This document shows, in pieces, positions 5,641-12,215 of a stretch of DNA of 13,844 nt. Position 1 is the first letter of the stretch. Every line of letters starts with the position of its first letter. Under the pieces are notes generated by a model that saw only the letters and a list, made by a program, of their open reading frames with translations, searched no databases and was not told where the DNA came from. Source of the DNA: an uncultured Oscillospiraceae bacterium. Its GTDB lineage: Bacteria; Bacillota; Clostridia; Oscillospirales; Oscillospiraceae. The position numbers and the translations under genes are program-made. The stretch spans positions 1 to 13,844 of the forward strand of contig CAKUND010000039.1 in NCBI GenBank assembly GCA_934668295.1, given 5' to 3'.

Positions 5641-7896
5641 TCAGCGTGCGGCGGACAGGAAGCCGCTGCGCAGGGACTTTGCCAGATCGAAGCGGCGCGC
5701 GGCCGTTTCGCCCTCGAAGCGGATGTCGGCGAACGGGCCGTCTATGGATATGATGCGGCCCATGCCGTATTTTTTGTGCCGGATGGCGTTTCCCGGCACG
5801 AAGGTCTGCGTGTCCGGCGACTGCACGGCGGCAGGCCCCTCCGGCGTCCGGCAGACCTCCGCGCGGCTTCGTTCGAGCAGCATCTGCCCTGCCTGCATGA
5901 GCCTGCCGCCGTCTGGGAACGCGACGAGCATCTCGTCCCCGCACTGCGCCAGAATGCTTCCCTCGCCGCGCGCTTCATGCCGGTAGCGCAGGCCGCAGGC
6001 ATTTTCCGGCACAATGGCGGCAAAGTCGTCCTTTGCCCGCACCGGGACGGGCAGATAGCCCTGCGCCTCGCGGATGAACGCGGACGGCGCGTCCGGATAG
6101 TCAAACAGCGTCAGCTCATCCTTCGCCCGCGTCATGGCGACGTAGAAAATCCTGCGGTCTTCTTCGTACTCCCGGCGCTCGTCCTCCGTTCCGTCTGCCG
6201 CGTCCGGCCGGGACGGGAGCACACCGTCATGGATATCCAGAAGATACACCCGCTCGTATTCCAGCCCCTTGCTCGAATGGATCGTCGAGAGCGTCAGACG
6301 CGCGTCCGGCGCGTCCGCATGTGTGCGGATCGTCTGCCGCAGCACGGTAAGCCTGTTCAAAAACGCCTCCGCCGTCGGTTCCCGCGCAGCGAGCATCTGC
6401 AAAATAAAATATTTCCCGGGATCGAGCCGCCGCTCGGCCACAAAGCCGCCGTAGCCCAGCGTGCCCCAGATCGTGCGCATCAGCGCCTCCCCGGGCAGCG
6501 TTTGCAGCAGCGCAAGCCCAGCCTTCAAGCGCAGAACGCGTTCGCGTCCCTCGTCCGAAAGCCGGCTCTGCGCAAGCAGGCAGTCCAGAATCGGCGCGTG
6601 CGTGCGTTCGCTCTGCGTGCAGGCGGCCTGTGCCGCCTCCTTGGAGATGAGAGCGCCGAATTTGTAATAAATGCGCAGAAAGCGCTCCGCGTCGGCAGGC
6701 GCCGCGGCAAAGCGCAGGATATCCTGCACGTCGCAGACGATGCGGTGGGTAAAAAACGTGTCGTCAAAGCTGCGGCAGCGGTACGGAAGTCCCGCGCGCT
6801 CGAGCGCGTCGATGAGCGGAAGGGCGCTGTCGTTGTTGCGGTACAGAACAGCAAACGGCGCGTCCTGCTGTTCCGCCAGCGCCAGCAGATACCGGTACTG
6901 CACCTGCCGGGAGGCTGCGTGCGCAAGGCGCACCCGGCATCCTGATGTCCTTGCGGCGCGGATGGTCTTGGGATAGCGGCTCCGGTTCCCTTCGATGAAT
7001 GCGCCCGCCAGCCGCAGGATTTCCGGCGTGGAGCGATAATTGTCCTCCATCAGCAGCGTCTTCGCGCCCGGCCAGACCGAAGAAAAGCGCAGCAGCGCCT
7101 CCGGATAGGCCGCGCGGAAGCCGTAGATACTCTGATCCTCGTCGCCGACCATAAAGAGGTTCCCGGTTTTCTTCGCCAGAAGCTCGATGATCGCGTGCTG
7201 CACGCGGGACGTGTCCTGCGATTCGTCGACGCAGAGATAGGGATAGCGCGCCTGAAACTCCGCCAGAATTTCAGGCTGCTTTCTGAGGATCGCCAGCGCG
7301 TAGGCCATCTGATCGTCGTAATCCATCTGCCGCGCGTCGCGCAGCGCGGCGCAGTAGCGCACGTAAAGCTCTGCAAAGCGCGGCAGGCCGAAGTCCTGCG
7401 CGGCGATCTTGTCCGCGGACAGCATCATGTTCTTGCAATAGGTGATCGCCGTGCGTACCTCGCGGATGGTGCTGTCGGTGGGATATTCGCCGTTCAGCGC
7501 CTGATAGATGCGCCCGACCAGCGCGGCAAGCTCTCCGGCGTTTTCCTGCAGGTCAAACGCCGGGCCGCGCTGCCGCCCGCAGGCCTCGATGATCTTGGCA
7601 GATAACCCGTTGATCGTGCGGAATTCCGGTGTCCGATCAGCGAGCTCCGGAAAACGCGCGGCAAAGCGCGCGCGAAGCTCCCGCGTGGCGGCGACGGTAT
7701 AGGTCACGGCCAGAATGTGCGCCGGGTCGATGCCGCAGCACAGCGCCATATACCCGAGCCGCGTCACCAGCACTGTCGTCTTCCCGCTTCCGGGTACAGC
7801 CAGCAGCAGGACCGGCCCCTCCGTCTCGCGGACAGCAGCTTTCTGCTGCTCGCTGAACTGCGGCATATAGCGGGCAGTGAATTCCTCCGGCGTCAT
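5641..7896 (-). CDS. UvrD/PcrA-like superfamily 1 DNA helicase
   Basis: The 751-residue ATP-dependent 3'-5' helicase carries the superfamily 1A motifs in order: Q-motif-like SEQQKAAV (15-22), Walker A VPGSGKTT (34-41), motif Ia TYTVAATREL (65-74), Walker B VDESQD (223-228), motif III GDEDQSIYGFR (251-261), motif V IHSSKGLEYE (about 535-550) and motif VI FYVAMTRAKDE (about 582-592). A C-terminal IRHKKYGMGRIISID segment resembles the Tudor-like tail of PcrA. Length fits PcrA/UvrD. Motif Ia (YTVAATREL) departs from the usual F-T-N-K-A-A of the housekeeping enzyme, so this may be a paralogue rather than PcrA itself. Its ATG overlaps the stop of exodeoxyribonuclease III by 4 bases; the two are likely co-translated in a repair operon. 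Confidence 0.92.
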   Translation of the reverse strand: MTPEEFTARYMPQFSEQQKAAVRETEGPVLLLAVPGSGKTTVLVTRLGYMALCCGIDPAHILAVTYTVAATRELRARFAARFPELADRTPEFRTINGLSAKIIEACGRQRGPAFDLQENAGELAALVGRIYQALNGEYPTDSTIREVRTAITYCKNMMLSADKIAAQDFGLPRFAELYVRYCAALRDARQMDYDDQMAYALAILRKQPEILAEFQARYPYLCVDESQDTSRVQHAIIELLAKKTGNLFMVGDEDQSIYGFRAAYPEALLRFSSVWPGAKTLLMEDNYRSTPEILRLAGAFIEGNRSRYPKTIRAARTSGCRVRLAHAASRQVQYRYLLALAEQQDAPFAVLYRNNDSALPLIDALERAGLPYRCRSFDDTFFTHRIVCDVQDILRFAAAPADAERFLRIYYKFGALISKEAAQAACTQSERTHAPILDCLLAQSRLSDEGRERVLRLKAGLALLQTLPGEALMRTIWGTLGYGGFVAERRLDPGKYFILQMLAAREPTAEAFLNRLTVLRQTIRTHADAPDARLTLSTIHSSKGLEYERVYLLDIHDGVLPSRPDAADGTEDERREYEEDRRIFYVAMTRAKDELTLFDYPDAPSAFIREAQGYLPVPVRAKDDFAAIVPENACGLRYRHEARGEGSILAQCGDEMLVAFPDGGRLMQAGQMLLERSRAEVCRTPEGPAAVQSPDTQTFVPGNAIRHKKYGMGRIISIDGPFADIRFEGETAARRFDLAKSLRSGFLSAAR

Positions 7897-8648
7897 GCGG
7901 TAAGCTCCAGCACGACCGGACAGTGGTCGCTGCCGAATACGTCCGTGCGGATCTCAGACGATGCCACGCGCGGCAGCAGGCGCTCGGAGACGATAAAATA
8001 GTCGATGCGCCAGCCCGCGTTGTTCTCCCGCGCATGGAAGCGGTAGCTCCACCACGAGTATACGCCCGCCAAATCCGGATGCAGGCGGCGGAAAGTATCG
8101 GCAAAGCCGGCGGACAGCAGCTGCGTCATCTTTGCGCGCTCCTCGTCGGAAAAGCCGGCGTTCTGCCGGTTGGCCTTCGGGTTTTTGATGTCGATCTCCT
8201 CATGCGCAACGTTCAGATCGCCGCAGTAAACGACCGGCTTTTCCGCGTCCAGCCGCAGCAGATACGCGCGCAGCGCGTCCTCCCACTCCATGCGGTAGCC
8301 AAGGCGCTTGAGCCCATCCTGAGAATTGGGCGTATAGCAGCAGACAAGATAGAATTCCGGGTATTCCGCCGTGATGAGCCGTCCCTCGTGGTCGTGCGCG
8401 TCGAGCCCGAGTCCATAGCGGACGGAAAGGGGCTCCTGCCGCGTCAAAATCGCCGTACCGGAATAGCCCTTTTTCTCGGCGGAATAAAAATAGCGGTGAT
8501 AGCCGTCCAGCTCGAAGACGGCCTGCTCCGGCTGGAGCTTCGTCTCCTGCAGGCAGATCACATCGGCATTTTCCTGCGCACAGTAGTCAAGAAAGCCCTT
8601 GCCGAGACACGCCCGCAGGCCGTTGACATTCCAGGATACCAGTTTCAT
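7893..8648 (-). CDS. xth: Exodeoxyribonuclease III (AP endonuclease)
   Basis: The 251-residue protein is a full-length exonuclease III/ExoA enzyme of base excision repair. It cuts abasic sites and degrades DNA 3'-5'. Visible active-site elements are WNVNG (6-10, with N7), LQETK (33-37, E35), YTPNS (105-109), GDLNVAH (143-149, D144 and N146), GWRIDYF (212-218, D216) and GSDHCPV (239-245, D241 and H242), all intact. GGAGGT lies 6 bases upstream of the ATG. Its stop overlaps the start of the downstream helicase gene. A hairpin plus T-run sits immediately before its ribosome binding site, so its promoter must lie either within that structure or upstream, making the hairpin part of its leader. Confidence 0.95.
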   Translation of the reverse strand: MKLVSWNVNGLRACLGKGFLDYCAQENADVICLQETKLQPEQAVFELDGYHRYFYSAEKKGYSGTAILTRQEPLSVRYGLGLDAHDHEGRLITAEYPEFYLVCCYTPNSQDGLKRLGYRMEWEDALRAYLLRLDAEKPVVYCGDLNVAHEEIDIKNPKANRQNAGFSDEERAKMTQLLSAGFADTFRRLHPDLAGVYSWWSYRFHARENNAGWRIDYFIVSERLLPRVASSEIRTDVFGSDHCPVVLELTA

Positions 8649-8662
8649 AGATACCTCCAGGT

Positions 8663-8689
8663 AAAAAAATCTTCCCGTGGGAGGGAAGA
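8663..8689 (-). terminator. Intrinsic terminator just upstream of exodeoxyribonuclease III
   Basis: On the minus strand TCTTCCC (8683-8689) pairs with GGGAAGA (8670-8676) across a 6-base loop, followed by seven Ts (8663-8669). It would end leftward transcripts from the DivIVA-like gene. The T-run ends only a few bases before the GGAGGT of the next gene. A possible TATAAA (minus, 8716-8721) lies upstream, which would place the structure inside the leader. Confidence 0.65.
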
Positions 8690-8747
8690 GTCAGGGTGCA
8701 TAAAGACTTTGCGGATTTATAGGGCAGTACGGATTTGCGGCAGTCCT

Positions 8748-8851
8748 GTAGGGGCCGATGCCCACATCGGCCCGCTGGGAAGTTGCGAATTTGCCGCAGA
8801 TTTCCGTAAAACCGGTACATTCTGCGGGCGGACAGAGTCGTCCGCCCCTAC
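8748..8851 (+). repeat. Composite hairpin-ended repeat, copy 4
   Basis: A 104-bp unit has the same plan as the copies at 52-404. GTAGGGG (8748-8754) opens a left hairpin of the GCCGATG/CATCGGC type. The core contains TTTGCCGCAGATTTCCGTAA. The right hairpin (GGGCGGAC at 8826-8833 with GTCCGCCC) ends in CCCCTAC at 8845-8851. Orientation is the same as in the first array. The following linker (8852-8870) differs from that of the first array. Confidence 0.85.
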
Positions 8852-8870
8852 AGGAGAGAGCGGGGGCGTT

Positions 8871-8940
8871 GTAGGGGCCGACGACTCTGTCGGCCCAAAA
8901 AATATAACGAATTCGCCGAGAATTCCCGTAAAACCGGTGC
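8871..8940 (+). repeat. Composite hairpin-ended repeat, copy 5, right end missing
   Basis: The left hairpin (GGGCCGAC with GTCGGCCC, within 8875-8896) and the core (AACGAATTCGCCGAGAATTC, then CCCGTAAAACCGGTGCA) are present. Similarity stops at about 8940, and no right hairpin follows. Instead the stop codon of the leftward DivIVA-like gene lies 9 bases further on. The copy looks truncated. Confidence 0.78.
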
Positions 8941-8949
8941 AAGAACTTT

Positions 8950-9624
8950 TTATTCCTCCGGTTCCTCCGCGGCTGTCTCCGGCAGCTGCATGTCGTCGAA
9001 GGCATTCTGGGCGTCGTCGAAGATCACCTGCACCTCGGCGAACGCGTCCTGCAGGCGGGAAAGGCCGGTCGACAGGTCTGCTGCCAGCGCGGCGATCTCC
9101 TCGCCGGAGTCCATGTAGCGGGTACGTGCATCCTCGCAAAGATTGGACAGCTGCGCGTAAATGCGCCGGGCGCGCACGGCGGCGTTGCGCTCGGTCTGCT
9201 CGGCGCGGCGGTAGGCTGTCAGTTCCTTTTCGGTGAGCGACGGCTCCTGCGCCGGTTCCTCCGGCGTCTGTGCATCTTCCGGCTGCGGCGCGGGTTCTTC
9301 CGGCTGCGTCTCAGGGCGCGTCAGCAGCTCCTGCCGGGCCTCCTCCGATTTTTTCAGCTGCTCAGCCAGCTCAGAGCCCTCCTGCGCAAGCGCGCTTACC
9401 TGTTCGGAAAGCGCGTCGTTGTCCGACTGCGCCTGCTCCAGCCGCTTCTGCAGACCGGCCAGCTCGACCTGCAGCCGGGCGTTTTCGGCAGCGAGCTTAT
9501 CGCGCTCGTCCGTCAGCTTGCGCAGGGCCTTCTGGTGTTCGATGGAGGTCGATTCGATATAATTGACAACGTCGGTGCGGTTAAAGCCGCTGACCGCCGT
9601 GCGGAATTTTGAAAAATCAGCCAC
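8950..9624 (-). CDS. DivIVA-like coiled-coil protein
   Basis: The 224-residue protein starts with a short FRTAVSGFNRTDVVNYIEST segment (residues 7-26) that resembles the N-terminal lipid-binding region of DivIVA/GpsB proteins. A long heptad-type coiled coil follows to about 100, then a Pro/Glu-rich linker (103-130), a second helical region (131-212) and an acidic tail. Such proteins in Firmicutes usually localise to septum or poles and scaffold division or wall synthesis; that role is inferred here. The start is GTG at 9622-9624, with AGGAGG (9633-9638) 8 bases upstream. It has its own promoter and faces the YhaM gene divergently. A short non-family helical protein is the alternative. Confidence 0.72.
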   Translation of the reverse strand: MADFSKFRTAVSGFNRTDVVNYIESTSIEHQKALRKLTDERDKLAAENARLQVELAGLQKRLEQAQSDNDALSEQVSALAQEGSELAEQLKKSEEARQELLTRPETQPEEPAPQPEDAQTPEEPAQEPSLTEKELTAYRRAEQTERNAAVRARRIYAQLSNLCEDARTRYMDSGEEIAALAADLSTGLSRLQDAFAEVQVIFDDAQNAFDDMQLPETAAEEPEE

Positions 9625-9656
9625 CTGCTGTTCCTCCTGATTTCCGATTTTGTTTC

Positions 9657-9685
9657 AGTATATCACGAAAACCGGCAAAAAACAA
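9657..9685 (-). promoter_or_regulatory. Promoter of the DivIVA-like gene
   Basis: On the minus strand TTGTTT (9680-9685) and TATACT (9657-9662) are 17 bases apart, with TGA directly before the -10 giving an extended -10 element. The inferred start point is about 25 bases upstream of the GTG start codon. Confidence 0.65.
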
Positions 9686-9693
9686 CCGGCCTG

Positions 9694-9740
9694 CCGCCGT
9701 CATTGCGGATTTTATGAATTGTTCACAGACGGCGGTTTTT
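9694..9740 (+). other. Hairpin with T-run in the divergent intergenic region
   Basis: CCGCCGTC (9694-9701) can pair with GACGGCGG (9728-9735) across a 26-base loop, and five Ts follow on the + strand. It has the look of a terminator, but no rightward gene precedes it; both flanking genes read away from it. It may stop antisense transcription or be a regulator site. Confidence 0.4.
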
Positions 9741-9751
9741 CATTTGTATGA

Positions 9752-9780
9752 TTGCAGATACGCGAAAAGACTGGTATAAT
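9752..9780 (+). promoter_or_regulatory. Promoter of the YhaM-type gene
   Basis: TTGCAG (9752-9757) and a perfect TATAAT (9775-9780) are 17 bases apart. TGG before the -10 makes an extended -10 element. The inferred start point is about 28 bases before the ATG at 9815. Confidence 0.8.
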
Positions 9781-9814
9781 AGATTCTATCTGAAAGACAG
9801 TGAGGAAACGAAGG

Positions 9815-10768
9815 ATGGAATACAACAAGCTGATCGCCGACATGCACGCCGGCGACGATGTCGAGGGCTTTTACATTCTGAAGGATGCGTTTTTGAAGAC
9901 GACGGCGGCTGGAAAGCCGTTTTTGTCCGGCGTTCTGGCCGACCGCTCCGGCGTGATCGATCTGAAGGTCTGGGACTATTCCGGCCCCATCGGCGCGCGG
10001 CCGGAGGATATCGGCCGCGTCGTCAAGATCCGGGGGCAGGTGTCGGAGTTCAAGGGTGCGCCGCAGCTGACGGCGGGCCGCATCCGCATGGCGGATGGGA
10101 ACGACCAGTATGATCTTTCCGCCCTTGTGCCGACCGCACCGATCGACACAGACGCGCGCGTCGCGGAGATCGGGCGCATGATCGACTCCATGGAGGACCG
10201 GGATTACCAGTCTGTCGCCCGCACGATGCTCGCGCGGCATCTGGACGCGTTCCGCTCCATCCCGGCAGCCAAGAGCGTCCACCACAGCTTTCTGTCCGGG
10301 CTTCTCATGCACACGTCCAACATGCTGCGGCTGGCGGATTTTCTGGCCGGGCTTTACGGGGAGATCATCGACCGGAGCCTGCTGCTGACGGGAACACTGC
10401 TGCATGATTTTGCGAAGGAAAAGGAATTCACGTTCTCCGGCCTCGGGCTGGTCACGGATTATTCGCTGCCCGGCCAGCTGATCGGCCATCTGGTCATGGG
10501 CGCGCAGGAGGTGCAGCAGTGCGCACAGGAGCTCGGCATTCCCGAGGAAAAGAGCCTGCTTCTGCAGCACATGATCCTCTCGCACCACGGCGAGCCGGAG
10601 TTCGGCGCGGCCGTGCGCCCGATGTGCGCCGAGGCAGAGCTGCTCTCCGAGATCGACCTCATCGACAGCCGCATGGAGATCTACGCCGAAGCCCTGCAGG
10701 ATCTGCCGGTCGGAAGCTTCTCCAACCGTATCTTCGCGCTGGACAAAAAGATCTACCGCCACGGCTGA
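9815..10768 (+). CDS. yhaM: YhaM-type 3'-5' exoribonuclease (OB fold plus HD domain)
   Basis: The 317-residue protein matches YhaM/Cbf in length and layout. An N-terminal OB-fold nucleic-acid-binding domain spans about 15-95 (KPFLSGVLADRSGVIDLKVWD, continuing to VVKIRGQVSEFKG). An HD phosphohydrolase domain follows, with VHHSFLSGLLMHT (155-167), the metal-binding HD pair H197-D198 in TLLHDFAKEKE, GHLVMG (224-229), LSHHGE (255-260) and D281. YhaM shortens RNA 3' ends with Mn2+ in the cytoplasm. I chose the ATG at 9815 because GAGGA (9802-9806) lies 8 bases upstream; an in-frame GTG at 9800 overlaps that site. It has a strong promoter of its own and is probably monocistronic. Confidence 0.92.
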   Translation: MEYNKLIADMHAGDDVEGFYILKDAFLKTTAAGKPFLSGVLADRSGVIDLKVWDYSGPIGARPEDIGRVVKIRGQVSEFKGAPQLTAGRIRMADGNDQYDLSALVPTAPIDTDARVAEIGRMIDSMEDRDYQSVARTMLARHLDAFRSIPAAKSVHHSFLSGLLMHTSNMLRLADFLAGLYGEIIDRSLLLTGTLLHDFAKEKEFTFSGLGLVTDYSLPGQLIGHLVMGAQEVQQCAQELGIPEEKSLLLQHMILSHHGEPEFGAAVRPMCAEAELLSEIDLIDSRMEIYAEALQDLPVGSFSNRIFALDKKIYRHG

Positions 10769-10800
10769 CCCGCCAGCGTTCATTCCATACGAAAACCCGG

Positions 10801-10837
10801 CAATCATAACCACCGGCCGTGCCGGTGGTTATGATTG
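10801..10837 (+). terminator. Long perfect hairpin after the YhaM-type gene
   Basis: A 17-bp perfect stem, CAATCATAACCACCGGC pairing with GCCGGTGGTTATGATTG, has only a CGT loop. It lies about 30 bases after the stop codon. The following bases are CAGAAGATTTTCT, so the T-run is short and displaced by about 7 bases. It may terminate, protect the mRNA 3' end, or both. Confidence 0.6.
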
Positions 10838-10873
10838 CAGAAGATTTTCTAATTCAGGCTGTTTCTTCCGCGC

Positions 10874-10929
10874 TTGACCGATCCCGTCCGGGCCTCTATA
10901 ATAGGAGCAGACCGCAGCCGGTGCTGCGG
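10874..10929 (+). promoter_or_regulatory. Promoter and leader hairpin of the flavodoxin-fusion gene
   Basis: TTGACC (10874-10879) and TATAAT (10897-10902) are 17 bases apart, close to consensus. Transcription should start near 10909. The leader then begins with a perfect 7-bp hairpin, CCGCAGC (10912-10918) with GCTGCGG (10923-10929), followed by AATTTTAT. No clear ribosome binding site follows, so translation initiation may depend on this leader. Confidence 0.72.
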
Positions 10930-10942
10930 AATTTTATGTTAT

Positions 10943-11869
10943 ATGGACGAAATGGATATGCAGACAAGATCAAGATATCAGACCGCCCGCCGCATTCTGA
11001 TTTTCTGGACGCTGTTCATCGGCGTCGGCGCAGTCGCAGGCGCCGCCGGAATGCTGCTCGATCCGAGCGGACGGGCAATGGGCATGGACGCGATGCTGCC
11101 CTATTTTCAGGTGCTGCCGTTCGCGGACGTGCTGTTCCGCGATCTCACATTCTCCGGCTGGGCGCTGCTGATCGTCAACGGGCTGAGCAATCTGACCGCA
11201 GCCGGGCTGCTGCTGGCGAAAAAGAATGCGGGCGTGACGCTCGGCGGGCTGTTCGGCGTGACACTGATGCTGTGGATCTGCATCCAGTTTTACATCTTCC
11301 CGCCCAACTTCATGTCCACGATCTACTTTCTATTCGGTCTTGCGCAGGCCGCGGCCGGCTATGCCGCCGGGATCTTCCGGAAGCAGGAGGCGTTTGCTGT
11401 CCGGCACTCCGATTACCCCAATATCGGCACAGATCCCGCGCGGCTGGTCGTATATTTCTCGCGCATGGGCTATGTCAAAAAGCAGGCCTTTGAGGAGGCC
11501 AACCGCACGGGTGCGGCAGTCTATGAGATCCGCTCCACGGAGCGGACGGAGGGGACGCTGGGCTTCTGGTGGTGCGGCCGGTACGGCATGCACCGCTGGC
11601 CCATGCCGATCGAACCCGTCGCCGCCGAGCTTTCCGCTTACGAGCATATAACCATCTGCGCGCCCATCTGGGTCTTCGCGCTTGCCGCACCGGTGCGCAG
11701 CTTCTGCATGCAGGCAGCCGGACACATCCGCGAGGCGGATTACATCCTCGTTCACCATACCGGCGGCCGCTATGAAAACGCCGCTGCGGAAATGGATGCC
11801 CTGCTCGACCTGAGGCACACCGGCCTGCGCACCATCCAGTGTAAAACCGGAAAGTTCAGAACGCTCTGA
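10943..11869 (+). CDS. Membrane-anchored flavodoxin-like protein
   Basis: About 308 residues from the ATG at 10943. The longer reading frame opens upstream at 10874, but that codon is the promoter's -35, so it cannot be the start; ATGs at 10952 and 10958 are alternatives, and none has a clear ribosome binding site. Membrane segments lie at about 17-38, 71-92, 98-117 and 122-145. A flavodoxin-like domain follows from residue 167: strand RLVVYFS, loop RMGYVKK, then ITICAPIWVFALAAPVRSF (236-254), which fits the FMN-contacting P-I-W segment of flavodoxin-family proteins. The usual S-x-T-G-N-T phosphate loop is replaced by SRMGYV, so FMN binding is uncertain. A role in membrane-associated electron transfer is inferred, not shown. 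Confidence 0.75.
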   Translation: MDEMDMQTRSRYQTARRILIFWTLFIGVGAVAGAAGMLLDPSGRAMGMDAMLPYFQVLPFADVLFRDLTFSGWALLIVNGLSNLTAAGLLLAKKNAGVTLGGLFGVTLMLWICIQFYIFPPNFMSTIYFLFGLAQAAAGYAAGIFRKQEAFAVRHSDYPNIGTDPARLVVYFSRMGYVKKQAFEEANRTGAAVYEIRSTERTEGTLGFWWCGRYGMHRWPMPIEPVAAELSAYEHITICAPIWVFALAAPVRSFCMQAAGHIREADYILVHHTGGRYENAAAEMDALLDLRHTGLRTIQCKTGKFRTL

Positions 11870-11876
11870 CGCAAAA

Positions 11877-11900
11877 CGCCGCGCCCGGATGGGCGCGGCG
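11877..11900. terminator. Terminator between convergent genes
   Basis: A perfect 10-bp stem, CGCCGCGCCC with GGGCGCGGCG, has a GGAT loop. On the minus strand it is followed by TTTT, so it mainly serves azlD; on the + strand ATCGTTTAT follows, so it may serve the flavodoxin fusion as well. Confidence 0.85.
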
Positions 11901-11906
11901 GATCGT

Positions 11907-12215
11907 TTATACCAGAAAAAACTCCAGCACCAGGACAATGGCGCAGCAGCCGACAGCGACCTGAAAGAGATTTGCGCCCAGCCACGCGGCGGCAATGCCC
12001 AGCACCAGCGCGGCCAGACCCGCGATGGGGGAACTTGTGGCGTTTACGATGGACGGGAAGGTCATGACGGCCAGCGTCACATACGGCACATAGAACAAAA
12101 ACGAGCGCAGGAAGCGGCTCTTGATGGGTCTGCGGATGAGCGTCAGCGGCAGCTCACGGATGAGAAACGACACGGCGGCGCAGACCAGAATATAAAGATA
12201 GATCTTACCGTTCAT
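11907..12215 (-). CDS. azlD: AzlD, small subunit of branched-chain amino acid exporter
   Basis: The 102-residue integral membrane protein has about four hydrophobic segments and the usual AzlD size. A recognisable IRELPLTLIRRPIKSRFLRS stretch and FYVPYVTLAVMTFPS follow the first segment. It pairs with AzlC to export branched-chain amino acids or analogues. Its start overlaps the end of azlC by 11 bases, so translation is coupled and stoichiometry probably linked. It is the last gene of the leftward pair, ending at the hairpin at 11877-11900. Confidence 0.92.
   Translation of the reverse strand: MNGKIYLYILVCAAVSFLIRELPLTLIRRPIKSRFLRSFLFYVPYVTLAVMTFPSIVNATSSPIAGLAALVLGIAAAWLGANLFQVAVGCCAIVLVLEFFLV

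Noticed and set aside
8587..9139. Minus-strand open frames running through the second repeat cluster
   Set aside because: They translate the repeat core and hairpins (RFYGNLRQIR-like peptides) and have no ribosome binding site. The repeat structure explains the DNA better.
10874..10942. Upstream extension of the flavodoxin fusion protein
   Set aside because: The extended start codon lies in the TTGACC -35 element, and the extension spans the TATAAT box, so it would not be transcribed from this promoter.
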